NCBI GenBank assembly: GCA_003577005.1
Contig: QEUW01000219.1
Location: 1 to 16,076, forward strand
DNA length: 16,076 bases
Origin: Chloroflexota bacterium
Lineage (GTDB): Bacteria > Chloroflexota > Anaerolineae > Caldilineales > Caldilineaceae
Direction: 5' to 3'
Shown: piece by piece, positions 6,634-14,883 of the stretch
Numbering within the stretch: the stretch's first letter is position 1
Layout: the number at the start of each line of letters is the position of its first letter
The notes under the pieces: generated by a model
The model's input: only the letters and a program-made list of their open reading frames with translations
The model's database searches: none
What the model was told of the DNA's origin: nothing
Program-made: the position numbers and the translations under genes

Positions 6634-9600
6634 ATGGCTTACCCCAAGCGTCTCATCGAGATCGATCTGCCCATCAAACGTATCTCTGCCCATGCCCGCC
6701 GTGAAAAATCAATCCGCCACGGCCACATCTCCACGCTGCATATTTGGTGGGCGCGACGACCGCTGGCAGCCTGTCGCGCTGTGCTCTGCGCCGCGCTCTG
6801 GCCGGCGCCTGCCGATTCGCTCTGCCCACCTTCATTCCGGGAGGTGGCGCGCGCCGAAATGCGCAAGTGGACCGCAAACCAGCGCCTCAAGCTGCTAGGC
6901 GCTGAAAGCCAGGCGCGTTTCCAACACCTGGCCAATGAACCGGCCCTACTCGATGACGACAGCCACCTGCAACAGGCACTCTTCGACTTCATCGCCGACT
7001 TTGCCAACTGGGACAACAGCACCAATCCCGCTTACCTGGAAACCGCGCGCACGTTGACCCAGGCAGCACACGAGGCGCTCGGCGGTCTGCCCGGTACCCG
7101 CCCGCTCGTGGTAGACCCCTTTGCCGGTGGCGGCTCGATCCCGCTGGAGGCGCTACGCATCGGCGCCGATGCCTTCGCCTCAGACCTCAACCCGGTCGCT
7201 GTGCTGCTCAACAAGGTCGTGCTCGAATATATTCCCAAGTACGGCAGGGCGGAATTGCGTATGCGCAACGCTAACGGGGAGGAAGTCACCTTTCAGGGGC
7301 TGGCAGAGGCCGTTCGCTACTGGGGCAACTGGGTCAAGGAACAGGCGCAGCGAGAACTGGCCCCATTCTACCCCAAAGACCCGGACGGCGCTACGCCGAT
7401 CGCTTATCTGTGGGCGCGCACCATCATCTGCGAAGGGCCAGGGTGCGGCGCTGAGGTGCCGTTGATGCGCTCCAAATGGTTAGCAAGGACGCGAACCAAA
7501 TCGGTGGGCTTACGTCTAATGCCCAATTACGCAGAGAAGCGCGTAGATTTTGAAATCGTTCAAGGCGCCACCGGGCGCGAGTTCAATGATGGCACAGTGC
7601 ATAGAGGAGCGGCGGTTTGCCCCTGTTGTGGATATACTACACCGGTCGAACGGGTGCGTGCTCAGTTGCGTACGCGTCGTGGCGGCTCAGCGGACGCACG
7701 TCTGTACGGCGTGGTAACCACGAAGGATGGACGGCCAGGACGAGTGTTCCGGCTTCCATCGTGCCAAGATGGAAATGCTGCTAAAGACGCGGAACAAAGG
7801 CTCATCCGGCTTAAAAAAGAAGACAATTATCCATTCGATCCAGTGCCGCGCGAGCAGATATCCTTCGACGAAGTTAGACGGATTAGTCCTTTGATTTATG
7901 GGATGACAACTTGGGGTGATTACTATACGCCACGCCAGTGCTTAACGCTGACAACTCTTGCGCGACTGGTAGATAAATCTGCACAACTGCTTCAAGACTT
8001 TGAAATGCCTTTTGGTGGCATAACAGAGGCAGTACAGGTATGCCTTTCACTTGCTGTAGATCGGGTTGCCGACAGATCATCCTGCCTTACGAGATGGGAT
8101 ACAGGAAGCGATAACATCGGAAGCACGTTTGGACGACAAGCTTTGCCGATGGTATGGGATTTCGCGGAGGTGGGGCCTCTGGCTCAAGCAAGCGGAGATT
8201 GGGGTGGAGCGGTCGAATGGATACTTCGAGTTCTAGAGCAAGAGTCCATTGCAATTACAGTCTCTGGCGCTGTTGAGCAGATCTCGACAACTGAATACGC
8301 ACTTCCTGATCACTTTGCAGAAGCATTAATCACAGATCCACCATACTATGATGCTGTACCCTATTCCCATCTCTCAGACTTCTTTTACATATGGTTACGC
8401 AGATGTTTGTTTAGATTATTTCCTCAGTTTCTAGCGAAACCAGAAGTACCTAAAGATAAGGAGATAGTGGTTGTTCGTTCTCACCGGCTTAGCACCTCTG
8501 ATCATGACATGGCTTTCTATGAGCGTGCGCTAACAAAGGCTCTCAGTGAAGCTAGACGGGTAACAAAACCTCATGGTATAGGAGCAATTGTTTTTGCCAG
8601 CAAGACAACAGCCAGTTGGGAAGCATTTCTGGAAGCGGTAGTTGAAGCGGGATGGGTAATTACCGGCTCATGGCCGATTGACACTGAACTTTCGAATAGA
8701 GTAGCAGCCCAGGGTCAGGCTCGCCTAGGTTCATCAGTACATCTTGTCTGTCGCCCCCGCGAATCAACTGACGGTGTACTCACGACAATCGTCGGCGACT
8801 GGCGCGACGTACTGCAAGAACTCCCCCTCCGCATCCACACCTGGCTGCCGCGGCTGGCTGCCGAAGGCATCGTGGGCGCCGACGCCATCTTTGCCTGCCT
8901 GGGCCCGGCACTGGAGATCTTCTCCCGCTATGCCCGCGTCGAAAAGGTCAGCGGTGAGGTCGTCACCCTCAGCGAATACCTGGAACATGTCTGGGCAGCC
9001 GTCTCACGCGAGGCGCTCAATATGGTCTTTGCCGGCGCCGACACCGCCGGCTTCGAGGAAGATGCCCGCCTCACCGCCATGTGGCTGTGGACCCTCACGG
9101 GCGGCGGCGGCGCCAATGGCTCGCCCACGAATGGGCGCCCCCATGAATCAGAAGATGGCGAGGAAGGCAACGGGCGCAACGGCAAAAAGTCTGCGGCCGG
9201 GTTTGCCCTGGAATATGACGCTGCGCGCAAGATTGCCCAAGGATTGGGCGCTCATCTGGAACAGCTACGCCATCTCGTCGAGATCAAAGGGGGCAACGCC
9301 CGTTTGCTGCCGGTAAGTGAGCGCACACGCTATCTCTTTGGCAAAGAGTTTGCCCGCCAGACGCCGGCGCGCCGGCCAAAAACTATGCAAATGGAGCTCT
9401 TTGAAGAGAGGGTGGAATATCGGGGCAGTCAATGGGTCTTTGACCCCGAGCAGCAAGTGCATCCTGGGCTTACAACGCTTGACCGTATACATCAGGCCAT
9501 GTTGCTCTTTGGCGCCGGGCGCAGTGATGCGCTGAAACGCTTCCTCACCGAAGACGATACCGGCGCCGATGATCGGTTCTGGCGGCTGGCGCAGGTGCTC

Positions 9601-9681
9601 TCGGCGCTCTACCCCAAACAGAGTGAGGAGAAACGCTGGGTGGATGGTGTGTTGGGGCGCAAGAAGGCGCTGGGATTTTAG
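6634..9681 (+). CDS. DUF1156 adenine-specific-type DNA methyltransferase (COG1743, PglXI-like)
   Basis: The predicted SAM-dependent DNA amino-methyltransferase would mark host DNA in this defence block. The N-terminal DUF1156 block is clear: EKSIRHGH (24-31) and LHIWWARRPLAACRAV (35-50). SAM motif I is VVDPFAGGGSIPLEALRIG (159-177) and the catalytic motif is TDPPYYD (567-573), so the order is SAM site first, then DPPY. Between them lies a likely zinc ribbon (C266, C271, C329, C332). A low-complexity Gly/Asn/Glu linker spans about 822-852. At 1015 residues it has typical length. The ATG at 6634 has no Shine-Dalgarno but gives the normal family N-terminus. The stop overlaps the ribosome site of the next gene, so both are one operon. 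The central third (about residues 286-706) is far poorer in GC than both ends. N6-adenine is more likely than N4-cytosine, from family knowledge only. Confidence 0.92.
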   Translation: MAYPKRLIEIDLPIKRISAHARREKSIRHGHISTLHIWWARRPLAACRAVLCAALWPAPADSLCPPSFREVARAEMRKWTANQRLKLLGAESQARFQHLANEPALLDDDSHLQQALFDFIADFANWDNSTNPAYLETARTLTQAAHEALGGLPGTRPLVVDPFAGGGSIPLEALRIGADAFASDLNPVAVLLNKVVLEYIPKYGRAELRMRNANGEEVTFQGLAEAVRYWGNWVKEQAQRELAPFYPKDPDGATPIAYLWARTIICEGPGCGAEVPLMRSKWLARTRTKSVGLRLMPNYAEKRVDFEIVQGATGREFNDGTVHRGAAVCPCCGYTTPVERVRAQLRTRRGGSADARLYGVVTTKDGRPGRVFRLPSCQDGNAAKDAEQRLIRLKKEDNYPFDPVPREQISFDEVRRISPLIYGMTTWGDYYTPRQCLTLTTLARLVDKSAQLLQDFEMPFGGITEAVQVCLSLAVDRVADRSSCLTRWDTGSDNIGSTFGRQALPMVWDFAEVGPLAQASGDWGGAVEWILRVLEQESIAITVSGAVEQISTTEYALPDHFAEALITDPPYYDAVPYSHLSDFFYIWLRRCLFRLFPQFLAKPEVPKDKEIVVVRSHRLSTSDHDMAFYERALTKALSEARRVTKPHGIGAIVFASKTTASWEAFLEAVVEAGWVITGSWPIDTELSNRVAAQGQARLGSSVHLVCRPRESTDGVLTTIVGDWRDVLQELPLRIHTWLPRLAAEGIVGADAIFACLGPALEIFSRYARVEKVSGEVVTLSEYLEHVWAAVSREALNMVFAGADTAGFEEDARLTAMWLWTLTGGGGANGSPTNGRPHESEDGEEGNGRNGKKSAAGFALEYDAARKIAQGLGAHLEQLRHLVEIKGGNARLLPVSERTRYLFGKEFARQTPARRPKTMQMELFEERVEYRGSQWVFDPEQQVHPGLTTLDRIHQAMLLFGAGRSDALKRFLTEDDTGADDRFWRLAQVLSALYPKQSEEKRWVDGVLGRKKALGF

Positions 9682-9685
9682 GAGG
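9680..9685 (+). promoter_or_regulatory. Ribosome binding site of the DUF499 gene, overlapping the previous stop
   Basis: AGGAGG begins within the methyltransferase stop codon (TAG, 9679-9681) and lies 5 bases before the ATG at 9691. The overlap indicates translational coupling of methyltransferase and ATPase. Confidence 0.75.
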
Positions 9686-9690
9686 GTGAT

Positions 9691-12570
9691 ATGAAGCTAA
9701 AACCATGGTATTATGTCGTCCAGCCACGGGCCGATCTGCAGGCCCACCGCGCAGTCGATGCTTCTGAGTTCGCCGTGCATCTCGATGAGGTTGCCCTTGG
9801 CCGCGGCCCGGCTGAATATTGCAGGCCTGACCAATTCTTTGCGCGCACCTTTCTCACCGGCAATCTGCTTGACTTCGCTGCTGAAGTAACCCGCCGGCTG
9901 GCCGGCATCAACGTCGCCACCTCGGCTTGTTTCAGCATGACTACCCAGTTTGGCGGCGGCAAAACGCACGCGCTTACGCTGCTTTACCATCTGGCCGCTA
10001 ACGGACCTGAAGCTGCGCAATGGACAGGTGTTGACCGCATCCTCAAGCGCGCCGGGCTATCTGATTTACCCAAGGCCAAGATCGCCGTCTTTGTCGGCCA
10101 GCGTTTTGACCCACGCGGTGGCGACGATGGCGCGCCATTGCGCCGTACACCCTGGGGCGAAATTGCCTGGCGTTTGGGCGGCAAAGAGGGCCATGAGTTG
10201 ATGGCCGAGTTTGATCAACAGGGTAACGCACCTGGCGGCGATACCCTGGCCCGGCTCTTCGACCTGGTCAACCAGCCTGTGCTGATCCTGATGGACGAAG
10301 TGATCAACTACATCAGCCGCTATCGGAGTAGTGGGCTGGGCACCCAGTTCTACAACTTCTTACAGAACTTGACCGAAGAGGCTCGCGCCCGTGAACGGGT
10401 GGTGGTAGCCATTTCTTTACCAAGGTCAGTGGGCGAGATGAGCGCCGACGACGAGGCCGATTACCGGCGCATTGCCCATCTACTCGACCGCCTGAGCAAA
10501 TCGGTGATCATGTCGGTAGAATCCGATGCCGGGGAGATTATCCGCCGGCGCCTTTTTGACTGGGGGCCGGAATACTTCAACGGCGAAGGCCGTATCAGCA
10601 TCGCCTCCAACCGGGATGCAAGCGATGCTTGCCAGGCTTATGTCAACTGGTTGCAAGAGCATAGAAGTTTGTTGCCCACCTGGTTTCCGTTGGACAATGC
10701 GCGTAACGAATTCGCCGCCACCTATCCGTTTCACCCCGCGCTGATTTCTGTGTTCGAGCGCAAGTGGCAGTCACTGCCCAGCTTTCAACGGACGAGAGGC
10801 GTCTTGCGTATGCTCGCGCTATGGGTCGCCAATGCGTATCATGAAGGCTACCATCGACGCCGCGGCGCTGGAGATCTCTTGCTCACCATGGGGTCTGCTC
10901 CCTTTGACGACCCTATCTTTCGCCAGGACATCTTTTCGCAACTCGGTGAACGCAATCTGGAAACCCCAGTGACGACGGACATCTTTGGCAGCCGGAACGC
11001 CCATGCCGCCCGCTTGGACGAAGAAGCGAGCAACGAGGCGATCAAACAAATGCAACTCCACCGTAAAGTTGCCACGGCTATCTTCTTTGAATCAAACGGT
11101 GGCCAAAGCCTGAGCAAAGCCCAAGCCAGTCTGCCAGAGATCCGTCTGGCGGTGGGCCAGCCTGGTCTGGACATCGGCAATGTGGAAACAGTGATCGAAG
11201 CGCTCGCCCCACCCGATGGTCTCTGCTATTATCTGGATGGGCAGCAGAATCGCTACTGGTTCAGTATGCGCCCTAATCTTACACGTCTGCTAGCGCGACG
11301 CAAAGAGGAGGTGACCCAGGCCGATGCCGGCGAATTGGTGCGAGAAGTCGTTCAACAGGAGTTTGGTCGCCAGAGTTCACATAAGCCGATCTACTTTCCA
11401 GAGCGCAGCAACGACATCCCGAATGCGCCGGCCCTGACCTTCGTCGTCGTGGCGCCTGAGCAATCGATGCGCGATGGACCCGCCACCCTGGCGATGATCG
11501 ACCGCTATACGCGCGAATATGGCGCTTCTGCACGCACCTTCAAGAATGCCCTGGTCTGGGCAGTTGCGGATGATAGCACACCCCTCTATGAAGCGGCGCG
11601 CAAAGTGCGCGCCTGGGAAGAGATTGATCGAGATCGAGATGAGTTACAACTTAGCCCGGACCAAAAAGGACAAATCGAGGGACATCTACTGCGGGCACAG
11701 GGCGAACTACGCGAGACCGTCTGGCGCGTCTATCATTTGGTAGTTCTTCTAAACAAGGACAACACGTTGCGGCAGCTAGATTTGGGGCGTCACAATTCCA
11801 GTGCGGCGACGAGTCTCACGGAGCTGGTCGAGCGTGAGTTACGCAAGTATGATGACATCGTTGATGGAATTAGTCCCACGTTTTTGGTGCGGAACTGGCC
11901 GGCATTCAAAGAATGGAGTGTGAAAGCCATTCGCGATGCATTTTTTGCCGCTCCCCAGTTCCCCCGCATCACCGACGATCAGGTTGTCCGCGAGGCAGTA
12001 GCACGGGGTGTTACTAACGGTATTCTGGCAGTCGTTAGCAAACTCACCGATGGGGCTTATGTATCCTTTTACTTCCAGACGCCATTCCCAGCCGCTGACG
12101 TGATGATCAGCGATGACGTTTTTGTGATTACAGCTGAGTCTGCCGAGGCATACTGGCGATCCCAAGCGCAAACTCAATCCACAGCTTCGTCCGTAGCAGG
12201 TTCGCCAGGGGAGAAGACATCACAGTCACTCAACGATGGCCGCGGTTCTTATGGGCCGGACACGACACCAACACTGAGCGAGCCGACGGACTCCACGAAG
12301 CCGTTATCAACTGAAGCTACTGCGACCGCATCCTCATCCCGCCAGACAGTGACAACCACGCCTCGACAAAGTTTAGAGTGGACCGGTGAATTGCCGCATC
12401 AGAAGTGGATGAACTTCTATATGAAAGTGCTGACACGTTTTGCCGGTCAGCACGATATCCATATTCGACTGAACGTCGAGATTAGCGCTCCAAGCGGGGT
12501 ATCCACACAGAAGATAGCGGAAATGCAGGCGGCGCTGAGGGAGTTAGGCCTTGACGATAAGCTTGAATAA
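9691..12570 (+). CDS. DUF499 P-loop ATPase, PglY/BrxC-like
   Basis: The 959-residue protein is a large AAA-like ATPase of the DUF499 family, which includes ATPases next to DUF1156 methyltransferases and relatives of PglY/BrxC of Pgl and BREX systems. The Walker A is TQFGGGKTH (85-93; K91, T92). The Walker B is VLILMDEV (197-204; D202, E203). VVVAISLPRS (237-246) follows as a sensor-like strand, and YPFHPALISVFERKW (345-359) is a conserved-looking lid block. The region about 825-895 is a Ser/Thr-rich, probably disordered linker, followed by a small C-terminal domain (about 897-959) of unknown role that may be a partner-binding module. No membrane segment or signal peptide is seen. The start is set by AGGAGG five bases upstream. 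It is the last gene of the block. The exact biochemical role of such ATPases is not established here; coupling target sensing to the methyltransferase or helicase is an inference. Confidence 0.9.
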   Translation: MKLKPWYYVVQPRADLQAHRAVDASEFAVHLDEVALGRGPAEYCRPDQFFARTFLTGNLLDFAAEVTRRLAGINVATSACFSMTTQFGGGKTHALTLLYHLAANGPEAAQWTGVDRILKRAGLSDLPKAKIAVFVGQRFDPRGGDDGAPLRRTPWGEIAWRLGGKEGHELMAEFDQQGNAPGGDTLARLFDLVNQPVLILMDEVINYISRYRSSGLGTQFYNFLQNLTEEARARERVVVAISLPRSVGEMSADDEADYRRIAHLLDRLSKSVIMSVESDAGEIIRRRLFDWGPEYFNGEGRISIASNRDASDACQAYVNWLQEHRSLLPTWFPLDNARNEFAATYPFHPALISVFERKWQSLPSFQRTRGVLRMLALWVANAYHEGYHRRRGAGDLLLTMGSAPFDDPIFRQDIFSQLGERNLETPVTTDIFGSRNAHAARLDEEASNEAIKQMQLHRKVATAIFFESNGGQSLSKAQASLPEIRLAVGQPGLDIGNVETVIEALAPPDGLCYYLDGQQNRYWFSMRPNLTRLLARRKEEVTQADAGELVREVVQQEFGRQSSHKPIYFPERSNDIPNAPALTFVVVAPEQSMRDGPATLAMIDRYTREYGASARTFKNALVWAVADDSTPLYEAARKVRAWEEIDRDRDELQLSPDQKGQIEGHLLRAQGELRETVWRVYHLVVLLNKDNTLRQLDLGRHNSSAATSLTELVERELRKYDDIVDGISPTFLVRNWPAFKEWSVKAIRDAFFAAPQFPRITDDQVVREAVARGVTNGILAVVSKLTDGAYVSFYFQTPFPAADVMISDDVFVITAESAEAYWRSQAQTQSTASSVAGSPGEKTSQSLNDGRGSYGPDTTPTLSEPTDSTKPLSTEATATASSSRQTVTTTPRQSLEWTGELPHQKWMNFYMKVLTRFAGQHDIHIRLNVEISAPSGVSTQKIAEMQAALRELGLDDKLE

Positions 12571-12571
12571 C

Positions 12572-12613
12572 CCCCTGGATCATACATGCTTCGCTTAGGG
12601 GTATGCATATTTT
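12572..12613 (+). terminator. Weak terminator candidate after the DUF499 gene
   Basis: CCCCT (12572-12576) can pair with AGGGG (12597-12601) over a 20-base loop, and TTTT occurs at 12610-12613. The stem is short and the U-run is displaced, so this is only a possible end of the operon. Confidence 0.25.
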
Positions 12614-12743
12614 GCAGATTCTCCTATCGCTGTTCATCAGGTAGATCGCCCTCATACCTTCGCGGTTGCTTACAAAGATAACCTGTCACCCGTCGGGCTC
12701 AAACGCCGCTGATCCAGCAACGGCTAACGTGAATGCAGACAGC

Positions 12744-12781
12744 GTATCCAGTGAACCTTGAGGCAAGAACCCTCTGGATAC
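12744..12781 (+). repeat. Compound inverted repeat (hairpin)
   Basis: GTATCCAG (12744-12751) pairs perfectly with CTGGATAC (12774-12781). Inside the loop CTTG and CAAG form a second small stem with loop AGG. The element sits in the gene-free stretch just past the defence block. It may be an RNA structure, a protein-binding site or a remnant of a mobile element end; nothing in the sequence decides this. Confidence 0.4.
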
Positions 12782-12976
12782 CGGTATATCCTCGCGTGCG
12801 ATTCTGCGGATGCTGCTCATAGCCCGCCGGTGGACGCGGTTTGCCCTGTGAAGAAAAACACAGCGCGCCGATGTTATGCGCAACAGCGAGCACTCCTCTT
12901 GCGACATAGAATCAAGCCAACTACAGCTCACATTGCGCCTCACAACAACCGGCTGATTCTTCTCAAGGAGCGTGCT

Positions 12977-13001
12977 ATGAACAGTTCATCCTCAAAACCC
13001 C
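12977..13001 (+). other. Original start of the M6-like gene and probable frameshift in an A4C4 run
   Basis: AAGGAG at 12965-12970 lies 6 bases before an ATG at 12977 that begins MNSSSSKP. This frame then loses coding character and stops at 13081. The frame one base on reads DVTLVSAALFLMLP, a typical signal-peptide core, and continues into the protease. Removing one base from the C4 run at 12998-13001 joins them. No ATG, GTG or TTG start exists in the protease frame before 13035. Confidence 0.65.
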
Positions 13002-13034
13002 GATGTCACACTGGTTTCCGCTGCTCTCTTTCTG

Positions 13035-14876
13035 ATGCTTCCCACCCTCAAGGCGGCGCCCGCGGCCAGCCTGGCCCATGACCATGCGGATCACGAGCAT
13101 GTTCTGGCTCAGGCTGACACCGGCCCCGTCGTCGTTGACTTTGGCGGCCCGCCCGACCTGCCCGTCGCGGGGCTTGAGCAGTGGCAGGAAATGCAGGGCA
13201 TCCAGGCCGCCGCGCTCGACGCCGATGTGCTGGGTCCCAAGCGGGTCGTCGTGTTGCGCGTCTATTTCAACGACTATGTCAACGCTTCGCGCTACACCAA
13301 AGCCCAAGTCGAAGGCTTCTTCGGCGAACTGGACCAGCTCTGGCGCAACACCTCGTACAACAAGATCAACATCGACTACCAGGTCTCCGAGCAGTTCCAG
13401 TTGCCCGACAACCGCAGCGAATACGTCAACGACTACGCCACCGGCGACCTCTCCGAGGGCAAGTTTTACAAGGTGATCGCCGACGCCGTGGACAACGCGC
13501 CGGCCGGCCTCGACTGGACGGACATCGATGCCGTGATGGTGGTCATGGCCGAGACCGATCCGTCGCAGTTTCACCGCGGCGAGGCGATCAAGTGCAACGC
13601 CAAGATGGGTCCCGGCGGCGCCACCAAGTATGTGGGCTGCGCCATCTTTAGCGAGAACCCCACCGAAACCGACCGCCAGGTCTGGGGCCGCTGGGCGCAC
13701 GAGATCGGCCACGCCTTCCAGGATGGCGGCCCGGCCCACCCCAGCAATTACAACAGCGAGTTCGAGTTGATGGACTCCAACTACCCCGGCCAGACCGGCG
13801 TCTTCGAGAAGCAGAACCACACCGGCTTCCCCGGCTGGCTGCCGCCGGGCAAGTACGCCGAGTTGAGTTCGCTGCAAGACGGCCAGATGGTCTGTCTCTG
13901 GGCCATGGAGTATGACCCCACCGGCCAGCCCAACTTCCAGGCCGTCAAGGCGAAGATCACTGATAGCCTCTACTACATGGTCAGCGTCCGCCGCCGCGTG
14001 CTGGGCGATGACCTCAACGGCCAGTTCCCCAGCGGCATCCCCGACGAGGGTGTGCTCATCGAGCGCGTCTCCGAGGGTTCAGACCCGTGGGTGGTGCTCA
14101 AAGGTCCCGGCGGTGACCGCAATAAGCTCTGGCAAGAGGGCCAACAGTACGAGGACAATGCCGACGGCATCTATATCCACATCACTAAAAAGGTGGATGA
14201 TGACAACTACTGTGTGACCATCCGCTACACCAAGGCCGCCAACCAGCCCGATGTGGCGCTCCACCCGTGGCGCTCGCCGCCCGGCAACACCTGGGAGACG
14301 ACCGATATCTGGATCGATAGCCCGGTAAACGGCTACGACACCTACCGCTATGGCGAATGGAACGACCTGACCGGCAACCTGGCCCCGCGTGGCAACGGCG
14401 ATGACCCGGCGGTGGGGATGGTCAACCGTGTCTATGCCCGCGTGCGCAATATCGGCTCGCAGACTGCTACGGATGTCAAAGTCCACTTTGATGTCACCGA
14501 CCCGCTGGGGGTGGGCATTGCCGGCTCCAACGGCTGGGCGCTCATCGGCAGCGTGGACAAGAACCAGTTCCCGGGTCTGGCCAGCATTGCGCCCGGCGCC
14601 TTTGTCGATGTCTACGTCGAATGGACACCCAATATCGCGCTGACCGAGGAACAGATCGCCGAAGGCACCTTTGCCTTCCACAGTTGTCTGCGTGTGCGTA
14701 TCGACCCGGTGGCGGGCGAGACGGCGCTGGGCAACCAGGATGGCGACCTGGAACAGGAGAACATCAGCTACTTCCAGGTCGCGGAAGAGCCGGGCGGCGG
14801 TGAGCCGGTCTACAACGACGTCATCCGCCTGCGCAACGACGACCTGGTCAACAAGAAGTTCTTCTTCCTCAGCTAA
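13035..14876 (+). CDS. M6/immune-inhibitor-A-like secreted metalloprotease, frameshifted at both ends
   Basis: Predicted zinc-dependent extracellular endopeptidase. Residues are numbered from the ATG at 13035, the first usable start in this frame, although the true start is probably 12977 in another frame. The cut-off signal peptide core lies just upstream in frame, followed by a His/Asp-rich stretch (AHDHADHEH, 14-22). The zinc site is WAHEIGHAFQD (220-230; H222, E223, H226), with E242 or E244 in SEFELMDSNY as possible further ligands. The peptidase segment begins near VVVLRVYFNDYV (71-82). From about 410 on, beta-rich sequence (VNRVYARVRNIGSQTATDVK) looks like a CARDB-type cell-adhesion domain. 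The frame ends at TAA (14874-14876) after KKFFFLS, but coding sequence continues one base on. High GC matches the C25-like gene at the other end of the window. M6 is the best guess; another HExxH family is possible. Confidence 0.75.
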   Translation: MLPTLKAAPAASLAHDHADHEHVLAQADTGPVVVDFGGPPDLPVAGLEQWQEMQGIQAAALDADVLGPKRVVVLRVYFNDYVNASRYTKAQVEGFFGELDQLWRNTSYNKINIDYQVSEQFQLPDNRSEYVNDYATGDLSEGKFYKVIADAVDNAPAGLDWTDIDAVMVVMAETDPSQFHRGEAIKCNAKMGPGGATKYVGCAIFSENPTETDRQVWGRWAHEIGHAFQDGGPAHPSNYNSEFELMDSNYPGQTGVFEKQNHTGFPGWLPPGKYAELSSLQDGQMVCLWAMEYDPTGQPNFQAVKAKITDSLYYMVSVRRRVLGDDLNGQFPSGIPDEGVLIERVSEGSDPWVVLKGPGGDRNKLWQEGQQYEDNADGIYIHITKKVDDDNYCVTIRYTKAANQPDVALHPWRSPPGNTWETTDIWIDSPVNGYDTYRYGEWNDLTGNLAPRGNGDDPAVGMVNRVYARVRNIGSQTATDVKVHFDVTDPLGVGIAGSNGWALIGSVDKNQFPGLASIAPGAFVDVYVEWTPNIALTEEQIAEGTFAFHSCLRVRIDPVAGETALGNQDGDLEQENISYFQVAEEPGGGEPVYNDVIRLRNDDLVNKKFFFLS

Positions 14877-14880
14877 CGGC
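14871..14880 (+). other. Probable frameshift at the end of the M6-like open frame
   Basis: The frame ends KFFFLS-stop at 14874-14876. Skipping one base gives FFFLS-NGQMGVMLDP, and this frame stays open to the end of the window. The missing ribosome site and the lack of a gap support one original gene. Confidence 0.6.
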
Positions 14881-14883
14881 CAG

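Larger units (their letters stand above)
12571..12976 (+). other. Gene-free stretch between the defence block and the M6-like protease gene
   Basis: No convincing gene lies in these 406 bases on either strand; the short open frames have no family-like sequence and no ribosome sites. The stretch holds a weak terminator candidate (12572-12613), a compound inverted repeat (12744-12781) and the ribosome site of the next gene (AAGGAG, 12965-12970). A TAGAAT at 12907-12912 could be a -10 box, but no matching -35 box was found. Confidence 0.5.

Noticed and set aside
6478..6693. Short minus-strand frame between hicB and the methyltransferase gene
   Set aside because: It overlaps the methyltransferase start, has no ribosome site and no recognised domain. 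A gene remnant cannot be excluded, but nothing supports it.
1387..12579. Shared CCCCTGGA at 1389-1396 and 12572-12579 as possible direct repeats (att sites) bordering the defence block
   Set aside because: Only 8 bases match. In two stretches of a few hundred bases such a match is expected by chance, and no integrase or transposase gene is present.
12686..12943. Minus-strand frames in the gene-free stretch as possible small genes
   Set aside because: No ribosome site, odd composition (many Arg, Ser, Cys) and two competing frames; a coding role is not supported.
12975..13877. Minus-strand open frame of 300 codons opposite the M6-like gene
   Set aside because: The plus strand has the HEIGH motif and protease architecture; the minus frame is Val/Gly/Ala-rich shadow sequence without a start context.
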